Shown piece by piece: positions 41,480 through 55,039 of a stretch of 64,000 nt of DNA (position 1 is its first letter; the number at the start of each line of letters is the position of its first letter). The position numbers and the translations under genes were made by a program. The DNA is from Protula sp. h YS-2021 (lineage: Eukaryota; Annelida; Polychaeta; Sabellida; Serpulidae), in assembly GCA_949752745.1 (NCBI GenBank), contig OX457033.1, forward strand, positions 19,941,907 to 20,005,906. Reading direction: 5' to 3'. The notes below the pieces were generated by a model, which worked only from the letters and a program-made list of their open reading frames with translations, made no database searches and was not told the DNA's origin.

Positions 41480-44400
41480 ATTTGCCCTTTTTAGGCTTAG
41501 GGGAAACATATGAATTAAGAACTTTCTTTATAGAATTTGTATAAGCTACTTAGGTGTTTCATAAAGCAGCCGTAACTTTGTTGAATATAAGGCTACACTG
41601 GTTTCATGGAATTGATAACGACTGGAGAAATTTATCTTTCAAAGGCGAGCGCAAAACAGCTTAATGATCTTTTCTATCTACCGTTTTGGGTGGATACCAA
41701 TTCAAATGCATGAAAACAGGAAATTGATCATACTCTTTGAGCTCATTTTGGTGTCCACGTTTCTTACGATTTTTTATTTTTCGTTTTCACTTGTATCGCC
41801 ACAGGCATCGCAAAGAGATTTTTTTCTTTGAATACATTGTGCAGCAAGAAAGTTCAGCTGAAAGTGAAATGAACTAGTTTTGCGATTCGAGAGCATATTT
41901 ATCTGAAACAAATGATATTCTATTATTTTTTTCAAAGTTTGTTGCTCCAATAACCTTTTAATCATCACTGAAATCTCATGTTCAAGCTTTATACTGTAAC
42001 ACATCTTGAGCCTTGCAATGATGGTGAAATGTATTGAATTCACGAGTATGTGATCGGCCTCATTTCGAAATCACCAATGTGTCACATAAACATTTCTTTT
42101 ACCCTTCCTGCAATTATCCGTTGCTTGAGTTCCTATTTGTGTCTTATGAATGGTGATCTGACATTAGTTCTGTATTTACATCTCGATACTTCTAAGCACT
42201 CATAAGTGTAACAATTTATGAAAAGATAACGTCATTAGCACTGCATTTGGGGGTATCACTATTTTATTTCGCATACCTTATTTCAAATATCTGGAATGTG
42301 TTCAGATATATCTTAGCAAATAGGTATCGCTAATTCAAGTTAATCTATTTCTAATTTTGATTTTATAGTCCTTTAAGATATGCAGATTTACACATTTATT
42401 TTTTCTTAGACTTTCATTGGTATTTGATTTCATATACTGAAATAGAATAATAATAAAAAAAAAAAACAAAGAAGATGCATTATCGAGAAATCACTTTAAT
42501 TCATCTAAATGTAACACACTTTCGGCAGACCAGAGGTTTAATGATACACAACCCCTTTTATTGATAATTGTATTTTCGTCACGAGTTCGTCACTGAAAAA
42601 GTAAAAATACACAGCATTTTCCGAAATTGAATAAAAAATCTGAAAACAGCCTAGATTTTGTGCAGATGTAGTGCTCAGTCGTCTCGATGCCATATGATCT
42701 CGTCTAGATGATTTAGGTGGTGTTGCATTCTTCCGTTAAGATGTTGTACTCTAACTGCTAGATGTACTATGACGTCTAAGTTCCCATTGTCTAAACTTTT
42801 TTCTAGCCAAAATCCTACAATGTGACCTTAGCAATATTATTTATTACTGTCCTACAAATAAATGAGCTAGATGCAAAAGTATATTCTTGCTTAAAAATTG
42901 ATGCAATGACAAATTGGTTTGGCATTGCAAATTGATCGATCAACTTCACAACTAATGGGCTATGTAATATTCAGATAAAATCATTTATGCCGTTGTGTTT
43001 CCTGGCTGCTTCTTACTTAATCAGTAACAGAGCTAAGCTGACCTGTTCAGAGTTATAAATTTTAACAATTTCACAACCTTTTCTATATAAAAGTGGCTCA
43101 GTACAGAAAATATTGAAACTAACTAATATCAGAAATAGGAGAAACTATATAGCAAAGAGTGAAGATTAACAGGCAAATCAATTCTATTTAAACTTGGCGT
43201 TTCAGAGTTAGAATAAAGTGTTATATAAAATCGCATTAAATAATAATGGGTTCATAATATCAAAATCAAGACATTTATCCTTATTTATTTCGCATTTAAG
43301 TTTAATTTGAGTGTTCACCCTTCCTTCATTTCATCGTTTTAGCTCATTTAATATAGATTTTGTAGGAGACGTCATCGCGTTAACACAGAATTTCTAAGAC
43401 AGCAAGAAAATACTTATTTATTTTGTTCCAACGGTTGTTTTTCGGACAGTTTTAGTATTTGTTTTCTTTCAACAACGTTAAAACTTCCGTTTAAGAGATG
43501 CTGCAGAAGATATTTAGGAAGACGTTGTACACATATGGATATTGGTGCATCACTAGGCATTATCGAACATGATTTCAAGCCATATTTCGATCTCATTCCT
43601 TAGGGATATTTTCTAAATAATCAAATAAAACCCAGATGAAGACAAAAGGAACCGCACTCTATCTGAGTGGAACTGAAATCCGTAACTTTAAAATACATGT
43701 TTAAGGTTATTTTGCACATTCAATTAAAAGGGCAAAGAAATGAGCAGTGTTCAACAGCTGACAAAACGGAGACTAATAAAATGACTGATTCTGAAACGGT
43801 GCCATTGACGAAAGAGATCATGTGCAGAAGAAAGTTGCTTAGGTTGAAGCTCAAGTTGAAATGCTACATCATTGCCTATGAACAGAACTGATGAATGAGG
43901 AAATGCAATATGATATCACCAGATACAACATACTAAAAATAAAACACGTCGATCGTTATTTTTAGGTATCTGTCTTCAGTTTTGCCCATTATTGTACAAC
44001 TGACTGATTATTCAACATTTTGAAAACATAACAAAACATACACCCACCCCCGTAAATGAGTAGCCGTTTAGTTACTGTGATACTTATTGTGTATTTAATT
44101 CCGTACAACGTTTTCATTCAATATTTTTGTTATAATTAAAAACCAAACTTATCCATTAATGATTAACATGTTCGAATATTCTCTCTGCGATTCTCGCTAC
44201 ATACATAAATGATTTTGCAACTTATAATTGAAGAAAATTATCTACTGAAATTAATAAATGTTTCTATTTTCCTTTAATCAAATGTATGCATATCCTTCAG
44301 TTATTATACAATCTACGTTTTTATTTGGGCAAAACTTAAAATATAGCAAAAACTTTATCAAATAACTGTTTGGAATATCAATATTATTCTACATTCTTTC

Positions 44401-44600
44401 TGACAAGATGCTGGGATCATACTGTTTTCACGGTCACATTTTCAATGTCAGAGTATAAACATTTGTTTTCGTTAACAGACGCAACTGTTTCAATATGTCG
44501 TCAGTGTCATTGCTGCCACGTCACTGTATAAATGAACGCTAGTTGTGGATATAAATGACATGTCATCAGGTAATAAGCTATCTATTAGCTAGCTTGCTAA
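41480..44600. other. Unit 3 spacer, includes the empty site of the DIRS-type element
   Basis: Uninterrupted sequence at 42320-42400 matches both flanks of the 6.27-20.67 kb insertion. A 60-codon minus frame (43414-43596, LPKYLLQHLLNG) and a plus frame (43667-43891) are shared partly with units 2 and 1 but show frame-changing indels. No gene is supported. Confidence 0.45.
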
Positions 44601-44610
44601 CTAACTGCAG

Positions 44611-44815
44611 CGGAACCTCGATATCGGACCACCTCCCAGTTGGGACCACCTCTGAAATGGAGCAAATTTTTTTCGGTCTCGAATGCACTCCATAGACTGG
44701 TTAAAGAGACTACCAATTGGGACCATCTCGGAATGGACCATTTTGGGCCACTTTTTTCGGTCCCGAGACCTCAAAATGCCTGAGATCGGAGCACTGTGGG
44801 ATAGAGAAGAAATCA
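44611..44815. repeat. pogo/Tigger-like transposon fragment
   Basis: Begins CAGCGGAACCTCGATATCGG, which resembles the terminal repeats of pogo/Tigger-type elements, then has two related blocks with GGGACCA and TTTTTTTCGGTC. Unit 4 lacks this segment at the matching place (about 51830). The opposite terminal repeat was not found. Confidence 0.4.
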
Positions 44816-45258
44816 CTGTATCTGTGCGGCACATTATTCACAACACTCAGCATGTTGCCGTCTTGGATATTGTTGCTGGGGATTGTGGCAACAAGTGTGT
44901 AACCAGAAAGGGGCTTTATTTTGTCATCTATTGTCTAAACAATAGCATCTGACAACATACAAACTCGTTGAATTCCCTCTCCCTCTGAGTACTTCTTGCG
45001 CGCTATAATCCTTAAGCCACTGTTACCACTCAAGCTGATTCTTTGAAACATGGTGTTTAACAATTTTCCGGTGTTCAACCACGTTGAACATGTGCAAAGA
45101 ATTTCTAATTGAATATTCCATTACTCTTGCTTAGTGCCTGATCTGTTACTGCATTGTCTGCCTGGATCAGGGCGCTATTTCTGTTCTGAAACCTCACTAT
45201 CGCAAGTGCTTATTACGTATGTAACATTAGTCTGTCTCGAAAAGTGATAAAGGTGTGT

Positions 45259-45261
<3 letters not shown>

Positions 45262-45296
<35 letters not shown>
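45262..45296. repeat. (TA)n microsatellite
   Basis: About 17 TA repeats, absent at the matching position in unit 4 (about 51905). Confidence 0.9.
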
Positions 45297-45300
<4 letters not shown>

Positions 45301-46420
45301 TATAAATATTTATATTAACATAAATATTAAGGACATTAAGGACCAGGTCGTTTCGAAAATTGTATTATGTTGATAGGTTTTCTGGGCAGTTTGCACTGCA
45401 AAGAGGTTAGCGAATACTAGAATAGACTGTACATCGTTTCTGAATTCCTGTGCATTTAGAGTGTTGTATTGCCCTTAGTACATGCTTATGCATAGTAAAG
45501 ATATGCCTTATTCTGGTTCGGTGCATCACCAGGTCGTTTCGAACATTATTTAAGAGAGCGTTTTTGTCATGTCTGGTGGCTTCAAAATGATATTATATTT
45601 TATCCGCCGCCATTTGAACGCGATACAGATAAAAATTACCCAATAACACAAAATCAAGAAGTCTTCGTTGTTGCCAGTTTTTATTGAAATCCGCCTTTTA
45701 GTTTTATTTATTGCTCAAAATTTAGAATGAACGTGATGGATAATTTATAATATTGTATTTCTATCTTTATTAAACTCACTTATACAAAGTACAAGGGAAA
45801 ATTGTTTTGTTTGTCGCAACAGTCAGAGGGGTGTAAATATTTTAATTTATTTTTAACTTTATTAACTCTGTTATTGAAGTTCTTAATTTGTTGCAGACAA
45901 CCTAGCATCCCTCGGCAGTATGTAACCGCCTCGGTGTAAGGTAACGGCATCATTGAAAAGGTTGGACAGTAGTAGTTTTTGAATCACATCGCGTTTGACG
46001 TTGTTGAAAACTTCTGACGGAATAACAAATTTACATTTAAAACGTTTTTTTTTTTTAAGTTTTTGTTATTAAGACAATTACTCCTCTTTTCTATAATGAA
46101 GCAATAAATAACAAGTCGTTAGTGCAAAATGTAATTGACTAGAAACTAGTCATAGCAAACAACCTCACACTTCCTATCTCCCGGAGCAGAGGCTTAACTT
46201 TCTTGCTCTCATATTAAAGTGTTAAACTGTTGGTAAATCATTTCGGCAAATTTATTGTAGCTATCGAACAGGTGCACAATGTGACTGCGACTTTTCTGCA
46301 ACATTGTTGTCTCACCTGGTTGATAACAGATAATTGTAATGGCGCTGAGAGTAGTTATTAGCGCACGTCATGTCAATTTTCTTTTTCCCATAGGCGTATT
46401 TGGTAACTTTAACCGCCTCA

Positions 46421-46973
46421 ATGCCAGAAGTAAAACCCTCACCAGGTGACAGCCGGCACCTGGCCACATCAAAACACGGTACACGTGTAGTACAACAAGT
46501 GTAAACATAAGGGATGAGAGTACGAATGAAAATACTGGCTTTTCAATTAATATTGTCATTGATTTTTCGGTAATCATTATAGTTCTGGCGATTATTGTTT
46601 CAGTGCTAACTGCTGAATTATTCAGATTAAAATTCCTTAAAAATCGAGGCTGCAAAAGCCAGCAGACACCAAGTTCATCATCTCATGGTTCCACTGCACA
46701 TGCAACTGATGGTTACATCAATATTAACATGAATGTTGACTGTCAAAGTATAAGAACGAAGAATTCATCCCAGTGTTAATACCGATAAGCATAAAGCTGG
46801 GGAGAGAGGAAACAACTCTAAGGGCAAATATGCTACCAGGGGAAATATGAACATTGCTAAAGGCATTCATATGAAAATGTACAATGTGACGTGCTTCAGG
46901 CAGAATATGAGAACATTAGAAACCCCAAAAAAGGTTCTCGAATATTTCAGCTGTTTACCACACTATAGAGTAA
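46421..46973 (+). pseudogene. Membrane-protein copy 3, decayed
   Basis: Opens MPEVKPSPGDSRH but runs into a stop at about 46502 after small deletions around the former NAT site. The transmembrane core (GFSINIVIDFSVIIIVLAI) and the tail (GYININMN) survive in other frames, and the end TTTACCACACTATAGAGTAA matches copies 1 and 4. Several separate frame changes make it non-functional. Confidence 0.75.
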
Positions 46974-47169
46974 AGGTGCTTATTTCCCAAAGTAAAAAGT
47001 ATTTAACTGTTTTTTCTATAAAGTTTGACGTGTAACATCAAAACACTACATTTTAGAAAAGAATGAGACTTAGTTTTCAATTATGCTTCTTGATAATGCT
47101 TTCACGTCAAACAATGTATATAATCTGTATGCAAATACTTGAATAAAAATGAGCACTTTAGACTGGAGT

Positions 47170-47530
47170 ACAGTGAACTTTTAATTTTTTCAAAATACAC
47201 TTGTTCTCAAATGTCTTATTACAAAAGTCGCACTGATAAGCCTTGGTTCCGACATGTGTTTGTTTATGAACTCCAACGTCATTCGGTCATTTGAAAACCA
47301 TGTTGCTTACTAACAAGTATATACCTTGCTTATTCATGATTTCTTAAATGTCTTCTGCAACTATCTTTATAATGAAAACCAGAAGCAAAGGCAATGCACT
47401 TCTACTGCTTCTCTGACAAATGAGTTATTTTGTGTTAGTTCAAAATTTCCTTCGATCTGTAGCAGCTCCCGCACGTTTCGCAAACATGCGGTCCTACATT
47501 TTTATGACGCCTTTTATGTGTAGCCTCATG
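47170..47530 (-). pseudogene. C2H2 zinc-finger relic, unit 3
   Basis: Shortest of the four relics. On the minus strand it retains CDFCNKTFENK-like and HTCRNQGLSV-like pieces of the finger series found in unit 4, with stops. Confidence 0.5.
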
Positions 47531-47539
47531 TGGGGATCA

Positions 47540-49300
47540 CTCAAGCCTTGGTCATATAATCAAAACGTCCAATTGTGTTTTACTTTTGTTGTGAAGACAG
47601 TGAGTAACATAACTTCGTTCACGATCCCTATCACGTTTGAAACAGCAGCTGTATAGTTATCTGGTTCTAATTCGATTCGGAGTGGTAAGCAGGGCACTGA
47701 TATTTAGTACAATTGGATTAGCTAGGCGAATGCAGTGGTTTGGAGCGCCTATCACTGGATTCAAAATTAATGCCAGCTCTTTTATTTTATTGAATAACTG
47801 GTATAAAATCCGCATAAAATACGGCCCTGTGTCTAAGGAATATTGGCTGTTTAAATTGTAATAATGATAATGAGCTTTATATCTCATATATACTGCAGCG
47901 GAATTATTGCCATCTGCACTCTAAACTTGGAAGAGAAAATGATTTTTTTTTCAAATAATTTTCAGAGGAAAAGCTATATAATTTCTGCAAAATGTAATAA
48001 TTTGACCACATCCATATAAACTACTGAAATGTTGTTTTCGATTTTCTGGTTCTTTGAAAAAATATCATTTTCTCAACAGGCTCAGATATCATTTTCTCAG
48101 CAGGCTCTGAATGTTTATATGATTCATGTTGTAACTGATACACACTCACGAAAACAGCATTCAGAAAACAAATAAAACTGGAATGGCAAACGGTTGCGAC
48201 TGAAGAGTATTTACTTAGCATTTATATAGAATAGAGCCTAACATGAAGGAGGTTTTCTGACAGCTGATGCTTTCTACCAAAACAGTAATGATGCCAATAT
48301 ATCAACTGAACAGGACCATTATTGCTTCAACAGATTTAAGTAGTTTGAATGCTTGGGGCCGGGATGTTGGAAAATGTGTTGAAAAAGTTGTGCTGAAAAT
48401 AATGTTCTCTGTCAAAAGAGGACACAAAGCAAGAATAATTGCAAAAAACGGTAATTATTTGTTCTGTCTTAGTGGATAGTGATACTGCTGAGAACCCAGA
48501 CCCATTTCGCTGAAACGTTTGAACTATTACAGTGTGGGATTTATTGGACTTTTAGCCAAAACACTGTAAAGAATAGAGATGATTTAAGAGGAACAACATA
48601 CAGATATTGACACACAGCAGGAAGTTATTGCTATTCTCGTGCACGGGTTTAGGTAAGAAACTTTATATACGCTTTCCAAAATCTTCAAAATTTTATTGCA
48701 TTTTTAATTAATAATTTATTCAACAGGAAGCAATAATCTTCATTCGCCCACCTCAAAAAAATAAATACAATGCTATGATCCCAATCATTGCTGACAAAGC
48801 ATCATTTACGTTTTTCACTTTTGTCACAAGTACTGTGTATTTACATGTCCAGTCACAGATGTCAACGTGTTTTCAACAACTGCGTTGTTAGCTTAATGAA
48901 TGCAACCTTTTGTTTTGGGGTTTTCAAAAATGTTTCTTTCCAGTCAGCTCGTAGAATTTACGTTGCTTAAAAACTGGTGCTATTATCACCTTGTTTGCAA
49001 CGTAAAGAAGCATGTAGCGAAACTAACAATGTTTAAAAATAAAGCTCCGAAATTAGTAGAAATAAAATGTTTTATCGTAATGAACTTTGAAAGCTTTTAG
49101 TCTTTTTGATACTCCGTGCATTGTGTTAGAGTATAAGAATTTGTAGCTTTGCATACTTTAAGGAAGTATCGTTTTATTACTATTCAAACACTGATATCAT
49201 ATTAACACAATTAATCTAAGCATATACCCAGTTGAATATATTATTATTTGCTGTTGAATATATTATTGCATTATACGTTTTCACACGCATATAAAAATAT
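47540..49300. other. Unit 3 spacer, no supported gene
   Basis: Aligns with 23950-25230 and 36020-37700. It includes the empty site of the 1-kb insertion of unit 2 near 47670. Confidence 0.5.
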
Positions 49301-49307
49301 AGCTTCA

Positions 49308-49480
49308 AAGGGGGTCGGTGACCGAGGGGTAAAAGACGCTTGCCAGCCATGCAGTTGTGGTTCTGTGTGCCGGGTTCGAATCACGCTCGTGGTCAGGAAT
49401 CACGACATCTTGCAAACTCCCTCCCTCCGGGATGTCGGTGTTCCTATATAGTCCTCTAATACCAAGTTAGGGTTATATTA
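49308..49480 (+). repeat. tRNA-derived SINE
   Basis: A tRNA-like head with a pol III A-box-like GGTGACCGAGGGGTAAAAG and a good B box GGTTCGAATCACG (49374-49386), followed by a short unrelated body. Unit 2 lacks it at the matching site near 37700, so it inserted after the duplication. Confidence 0.6.
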
Positions 49481-50046
49481 TTGTTACGCGTATGTGCCAA
49501 TAGACCGTGATTTCAGAGACACTATATGGGCATGTCGAAATTATAATAATCCTGAGTTGATAAAATGTAATCAATGAGTATATCAACATGCATGCGCACA
49601 TTGTAAACCGTTTAGAGCAGGTTATCTGGAAAATTGGTATATAAAACTCATTATTTTTTATTATTATGAAACACTCAAAACACTTCGATCAACTTGGATT
49701 AACTCGGTAAACACTAATTTGGATGTTAAAATACTTATTATTTTTCGATGTTAAAATTAGAATATCCAGCTCGAGCAAATTAATATTAAACTAGAAAATT
49801 CCCCCCCGATAAAAGGGACTAAAATTTTGTAAATGTGACTGATAACATTGTTACCCAAGTTCCTCTTCTAAAGTTATTATTTTTTGCATTCTGAGGAGAA
49901 ATAGCAAACAAGCTGTATGCGTACTGATAATACTGACAATATGACAAAAATATTAATTTATAAGTATTATTTAATTTGTTCAATCCCCGGGAGATTCGCG
50001 ATGTATGGTAACTTGCTACTTGATCTGCAGCCTCGCAGAGTCGCAG

Positions 50047-51249
50047 TGTGGTATTCTTGACAACAGCAAACAAATGCAACCTTGGCGAATCAGGTTCAAG
50101 GAAGTCATCAATAAAAGGTTTTGTAATGAAAGTGAGGGTTATTCGTTAGAATCACGAGACATGTAAAGTTATGTGAAGGATGTAAATATAAACTCTTGTG
50201 AAGAAGATATCAGGTATTTATTGCCTTATGTGTTGATTAATCTAGCTAGTGTCTGGTTATAGAATGTAAACAAAACATAGGGCAACTCGTGATTTGTCAA
50301 GGCAATTCGTGTAAAATGGTTTTTTGCTACGCCATTTAGCGTGAAGAAATGCCAATTATGACATGTAATTTTGTGAGTATTGAGACATGAATGCCTGGCA
50401 CGGGTTTACAGGCACATCGTAAACACATTATCTGTCAGAAGTTGTCCGAGAACACTGGTTTGGCATTCGATATGTGGAGTGTTTCGAATGGATTTCTGTT
50501 TATGGTTCATTCGTTGTAACTGGCGTCGAGTTAATTTTTTGAATGCATATATATTGAAATGCTATTTGAATGGTAAAAGTGAGGTAAATGTATATTTGTA
50601 GCACCTGGCCGTGTGTTCCTGGTAGCTGTGGAGGCAATGCTGTGGGAGTCTAGATGTAGTTTCTGGTCTGGACGTCCGTCCGCCTAGCTGTTCGTGATGA
50701 TACTTCAGTTGCATTGAAGCAGTAACAACGCGTCACATATCGCAGTGCGCTATCGGTTTTGAACAGTCGCTGTCCAAGCGTAGTGATCGTTACAAGTTTG
50801 CGTGCCTCGAGCCTGCGTGTCAATGTACTGTTCGTGTCTGGGACGCTGTGTGCGTTCTTCTCTGGTGAATCAGCATTTCACGATACTGTTCGCGTTGGGC
50901 GCTACGTCCTTGCTCCCGTGAAGTTTCGGGTCAAAGTACTGTGCGTATCGGGCGATTTGTGGTAGTTTCGCCGTGGAACAGTGTCAGGTACACCGCAGGG
51001 TGTGAGACATTTTGTGGGTATTTATTTATTTATGTATTTTTTTATTTGGGTATTTATTTATTTATCTAGCATGTACTGTGGGCAGGCCTGTGATAATGTT
51101 GGTTCAAGTGGATGGATTATGTCATATTTATTGGTGTTCATATTATAAATAAAATCCTTGTTTAAATATCTGCCTTTTCACTGTGATTCTTTGACTACTG
51201 TCCACTCATTTGCTCATCTGGCCCAAAACTCCGGATCACATCCGTGACA
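50047..51249 (+). mobile_element. Possible solo LTR replacing the channel region of unit 4
   Basis: Segment starts TGTGG and ends GTGACA, with CGCAG before and CTCAG after as an imperfect 5-bp duplication. It is less AT-rich than its neighbours, contains AATAAA near 51147, and has no ORF of note. Short imperfect repeats of a GTACTGTTCGTGT-type unit lie at 50825-50960. Unit-like sequence stops near 49945 and resumes at 51250 (TCAGTTTTGCCCAT), so the DEG/ENaC part of unit 4 is missing here. Confidence 0.45.
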
Positions 51250-54200
51250 CTCAGTTTTGCCCATCATCTACAACTGGCTGATTGTTCAACATGCAAAAGA
51301 AGTGTAATATGATTCGCATCATCAGACACACCATAGTCAAAACAAAAGGCGTCCATCTGCAATACTGTTGTTATAATTAAAAACGAAAGTTATCTATTAA
51401 TGATCAGCATGTTCGAGTTATTCTCGACGCAATTCTCGCTGCATCACATAAATGATTTTTAACTTATAATTGAAGGAAATTATCTACTGAAATTAATCAG
51501 TGTTTCTTTTTCCTTTAACCAAATGTGCTCATATCCTTCACTTATTACAAAATCTACGGTTTACTTACTTAAACTGATAGAAGCTAATCAAATAACGTTT
51601 TGAAATATCAATAATAGCACATTATTTCTGACTTTATGCAGTGGACATCCTGTTTGCACCGTCACATTGTCAATGCCAAAGTGAAATGATTTTTTTCATC
51701 AACAGAAGTAATTGTTATAATATGGCGTTAGTGCACTGCTATTACGGTGTTTCTTTAATTCAGTGTATAAATGAACGTTATTTGAGGATTCAAATGACAT
51801 GTCATCAGGTAATAAGGTCATCTATTAGCTTGCGTACAAACTATTAACCATTCTTTCGTATTTGGAATTAGTGTGTTTTTAAAAGTGGTAAAGGTGTTTT
51901 TCTACACAGTGCCTATTTTTATCATTCGATGAATAACCAAGGTGAGGTTGAGACTTCACTGCACATTCTAAGGGCAAAATAAATTTAGTGTGAATCCCAG
52001 TGCCAAGACTAGTACTTTTAAGTACGATATACAATGTTTCTTTATGATCTATACAGTTTTGTACATTTACACTTCAATGTTTATATTAGTTAATGGTTTG
52101 CTTTAACAAACAAAATCAAACCATTGCGGGTAATATTGCGCTCATTCCCCGTTGACGACTTGATATATGCAGAATATAATATCAATGATAACAGATGTAA
52201 CAGTTCAAAATAGTGTATATTCTAAAACCTAAAATTAAACCTCTATGACATAATAATCCTAAATATACAGGCAAAAGATTTTATTTGTTTCGGAAATTTT
52301 ATAATTCTCAGTTAGAGGTTAGAGGTTAGAGGATTTTAGAATAGACTGTACATCGTTTCTGATATCCTATAAATTTTGAGTGAGGTCCTACTCTCAATGC
52401 TTATGCGTACGATAGATTCTGGTTCGGTGTATCACGCCCCTTACATTAGTTAGGAGGGAATTATTGTCCTGTTTGTTTGGCTTCAAAATGGTACTATATT
52501 TTTTTCACTATCATGCATCTGAACGTGATAAACATGTGGATATCTGTAAGTGATCATATATTGTTTGACCCATTGAAGCGAAAGCCAAAAGTCTTCTTTG
52601 AGGCCAGTTTTTACTTAAATTTGCCTTGCCGGAAAATTTTATTCATTGCTCAAAATGTAGAAAGCACCTTTATTTTACGTTGTAATTTCATTTTCATTAA
52701 ATTCAATTAAACAAAGAACAAGGGCAATTTGTTTCATTTCTTATAAATATTTTAATTTTTTGTTTAGCTTTTTTGGTCGTGCTGGCCTTGACAGAGAAGA
52801 CATCACAATTTTAAAATGAAAAGGTAATTACAGAGCTTTATTCAACACCGAATATACAAAGCAGAAATAAAGAGTTAGCCGTACAATATGGCAAGAAAAA
52901 AAGAAAACATATCATTGATTGATGTACACTAGAAAGCTACTTCCTGGCTTTAAAATCCCAAATATAAACAATCTTAATTTCTTATGTGTGCCATATTCAC
53001 TACATAAACGCCAGTGTAAAGTCATAATCATAATACATAATGTGACAACGCCATTGAGCAGTAAGGAGGAAGTTGAAATGCCATAGAAAAGAAAATGTAT
53101 CTGTAAAAAGGTTTCTGCTTTGGAGATGTGCTATTTTTATCTGGATCCGCTCTGCAAACAGATACATTGTTGTGTAACTGCAACGGTAAGCAAATATTTT
53201 GTGTTGTAAAATTTCTAAAGATTGTTCTTATGTTAACCCTCAGCTGATCGCTTTAAATTTTACTGCAAAGTTATAATGCACGGCGCCACAATCTCATTTT
53301 ACGATCTCATGACCGATACATTCCAAATTAGCAATTCAGATTAAAATTTAAATGACCCACACAACACAGAATGCGAAAAAGGATAATTCCGTGAACTATC
53401 TTAATTTTTAGGAAATTTTAAAAGCAAATCTGGGTTATAACCAAAGAACTTATGACGTATAATCTGGATTGGAGGAGGGGTAGGGTAGATATCTTAGGAA
53501 GTTTTTACATCATTGTGCATGTACAAATCTGTATGATATTTAGAAATTGGCAGTTTTCGAATCACCGATGTTAAAATATGGCCAAAAATAGACATCGGAA
53601 TAATGAAACCACATTTAAAATGCATTTTGAAAAGAAGCAGAATTTTTTGTTGCAAATAAGGTACGTGGTTTCTTATAGATAGCCTAGCATTCTGCATTCG
53701 TATGTAATCATCTCAGCGTAGAATAGACACACTGCTTGAAAACTGAAAAGGTTGCAGTTTTCAAAAGACATCGTGTTTGATGTTGCTGAAAACTTACACC
53801 AGAGCTATAAATTCACATTTTATTCACACACAAATTCCTTTTTTAAAGACACTTTTTATTATTAACCAAATTACTCATCTGTTCTATAATAAAATAATAA
53901 ATAGTAAGTTGATAGTGCAAAACGTGATACACTTAAAAATTAATCATGGCAAACAAGCCCGTTCTCCTGAGCAGAGCACAGGGCTTTGTTTTCTTACTCA
54001 TATATTAAAGTGTTTTATCATTTTGCAAATCATGTCAACGAATTCAACATCTAAAAAATTATTGCATAATATGACTGCGACGTTTTCACAACATTTTTAT
54101 AATATTAATATTTATAATAGATAAACTTTCATGGTACTGGGCTAACAGGGAGTCGTTTTTAGTCTTCATATCAGTTTTCTTTTTTTCAATAGGTTTATTT
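51250..54200. other. Unit 4 spacer, no supported gene
   Basis: Aligns with 43975-46400 in unit 3 block by block. No coding frame shows a recognisable domain. Confidence 0.5.
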
Positions 54201-54219
54201 AGCTACTTTAGCCGCCTCA

Positions 54220-54811
54220 ATGCCAGAAGCAGAAACCTTGCCAGGTGAGAGTCAGAACCCGTCTACATCAGTAGATGGCCGGACGTGTAATACGACGGGA
54301 GTAAGCATACGACAGGGCACCACGAGTGAAAATACCGGCTTCTCAATTAATATCGTCATCGGTTTTTTCGGTAATCATCATAGTTCTTGCGATCATTGTT
54401 ACAGTGTTAGCTGCTGAACTAATCAGAATAAAGTTCTGTAAAAATCGAGACCGCAGAAACCAGCAGACACAAAGTACTTTATCTAATGACCACTCTGCAC
54501 AAGACACTAATGGCTACGTCAATATTGACATGAATGCTGTCGATCACAACATAAAAACGAAGAATTCATCCAAGAGGAATACTAATGATAATACAGAAAA
54601 GCAGAAGGCTGGGGCAAGAATAAACAATTCTAATGATGTGCAGAAATCACAAAATGGCAAAAAAGCAGCCGAAGGAAAATATGAACATTGCAAAAGGCAT
54701 TCCTATAAAAACGAACAACGTGACATGCCTCAGGTACAATATGAGAACATTAGAAACCCGAAAAAGGTTCTTGAAGACGATATTTCAGCTGTTTACCACA
54801 CTATAGAGTAA
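54220..54811 (+). pseudogene. Membrane-protein copy 4, single frameshift
   Basis: The N-terminus (MPEAETLPGESQNP, N-glycosylation site NTT) and the rest of the protein are in two overlapping frames (54220-54417 and 54326-54811). The cause is one extra T in a T6 run near 54362, where copy 1 has T5. The transmembrane core, YVNI, YENI and YHTI are kept. The first half of the ITAM-like pair has changed to YKNE. It could be a recent pseudogene or a sequence error in a homopolymer. Confidence 0.7.
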
Positions 54812-55039
54812 AGAAGTTTATTTTCTAAGTAAAAAAACATTTGAAGGTTTCAAAGTTTTTTCTATAAATTTGACATGTAATAGCAAAACACTTGTCAAAT
54901 AAAATAACAATTAATTTTTTAATAAAACCTCTTCATTATGCTTTGACATCAAACAATGTTTAAAATTTCGATGTAAATAATTGAATATTAATGAGCACTT
55001 TAGACTGGAGCACAGTGAATTTTTATTTTTTTACAAATT

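Noticed and set aside
43414..43596. Possible CARD-like exon (LPKYLLQHLLNG, VVERKQILKL) shared with 32461-32600
   Set aside because: The two copies differ by a one-base indel within the shared block, so the apparent conserved frame does not hold; the domain resemblance is weak.
49308..49390. Possible tRNA gene
   Set aside because: It has A- and B-box-like sequences but does not form a proper cloverleaf acceptor stem and runs into an unrelated tail, so SINE is the better call.
53777..54124. 115-codon plus-strand ORF
   Set aside because: Low-complexity Ile/Asn/His-rich translation of AT-rich unit spacer; the matching unit 3 sequence is not open.
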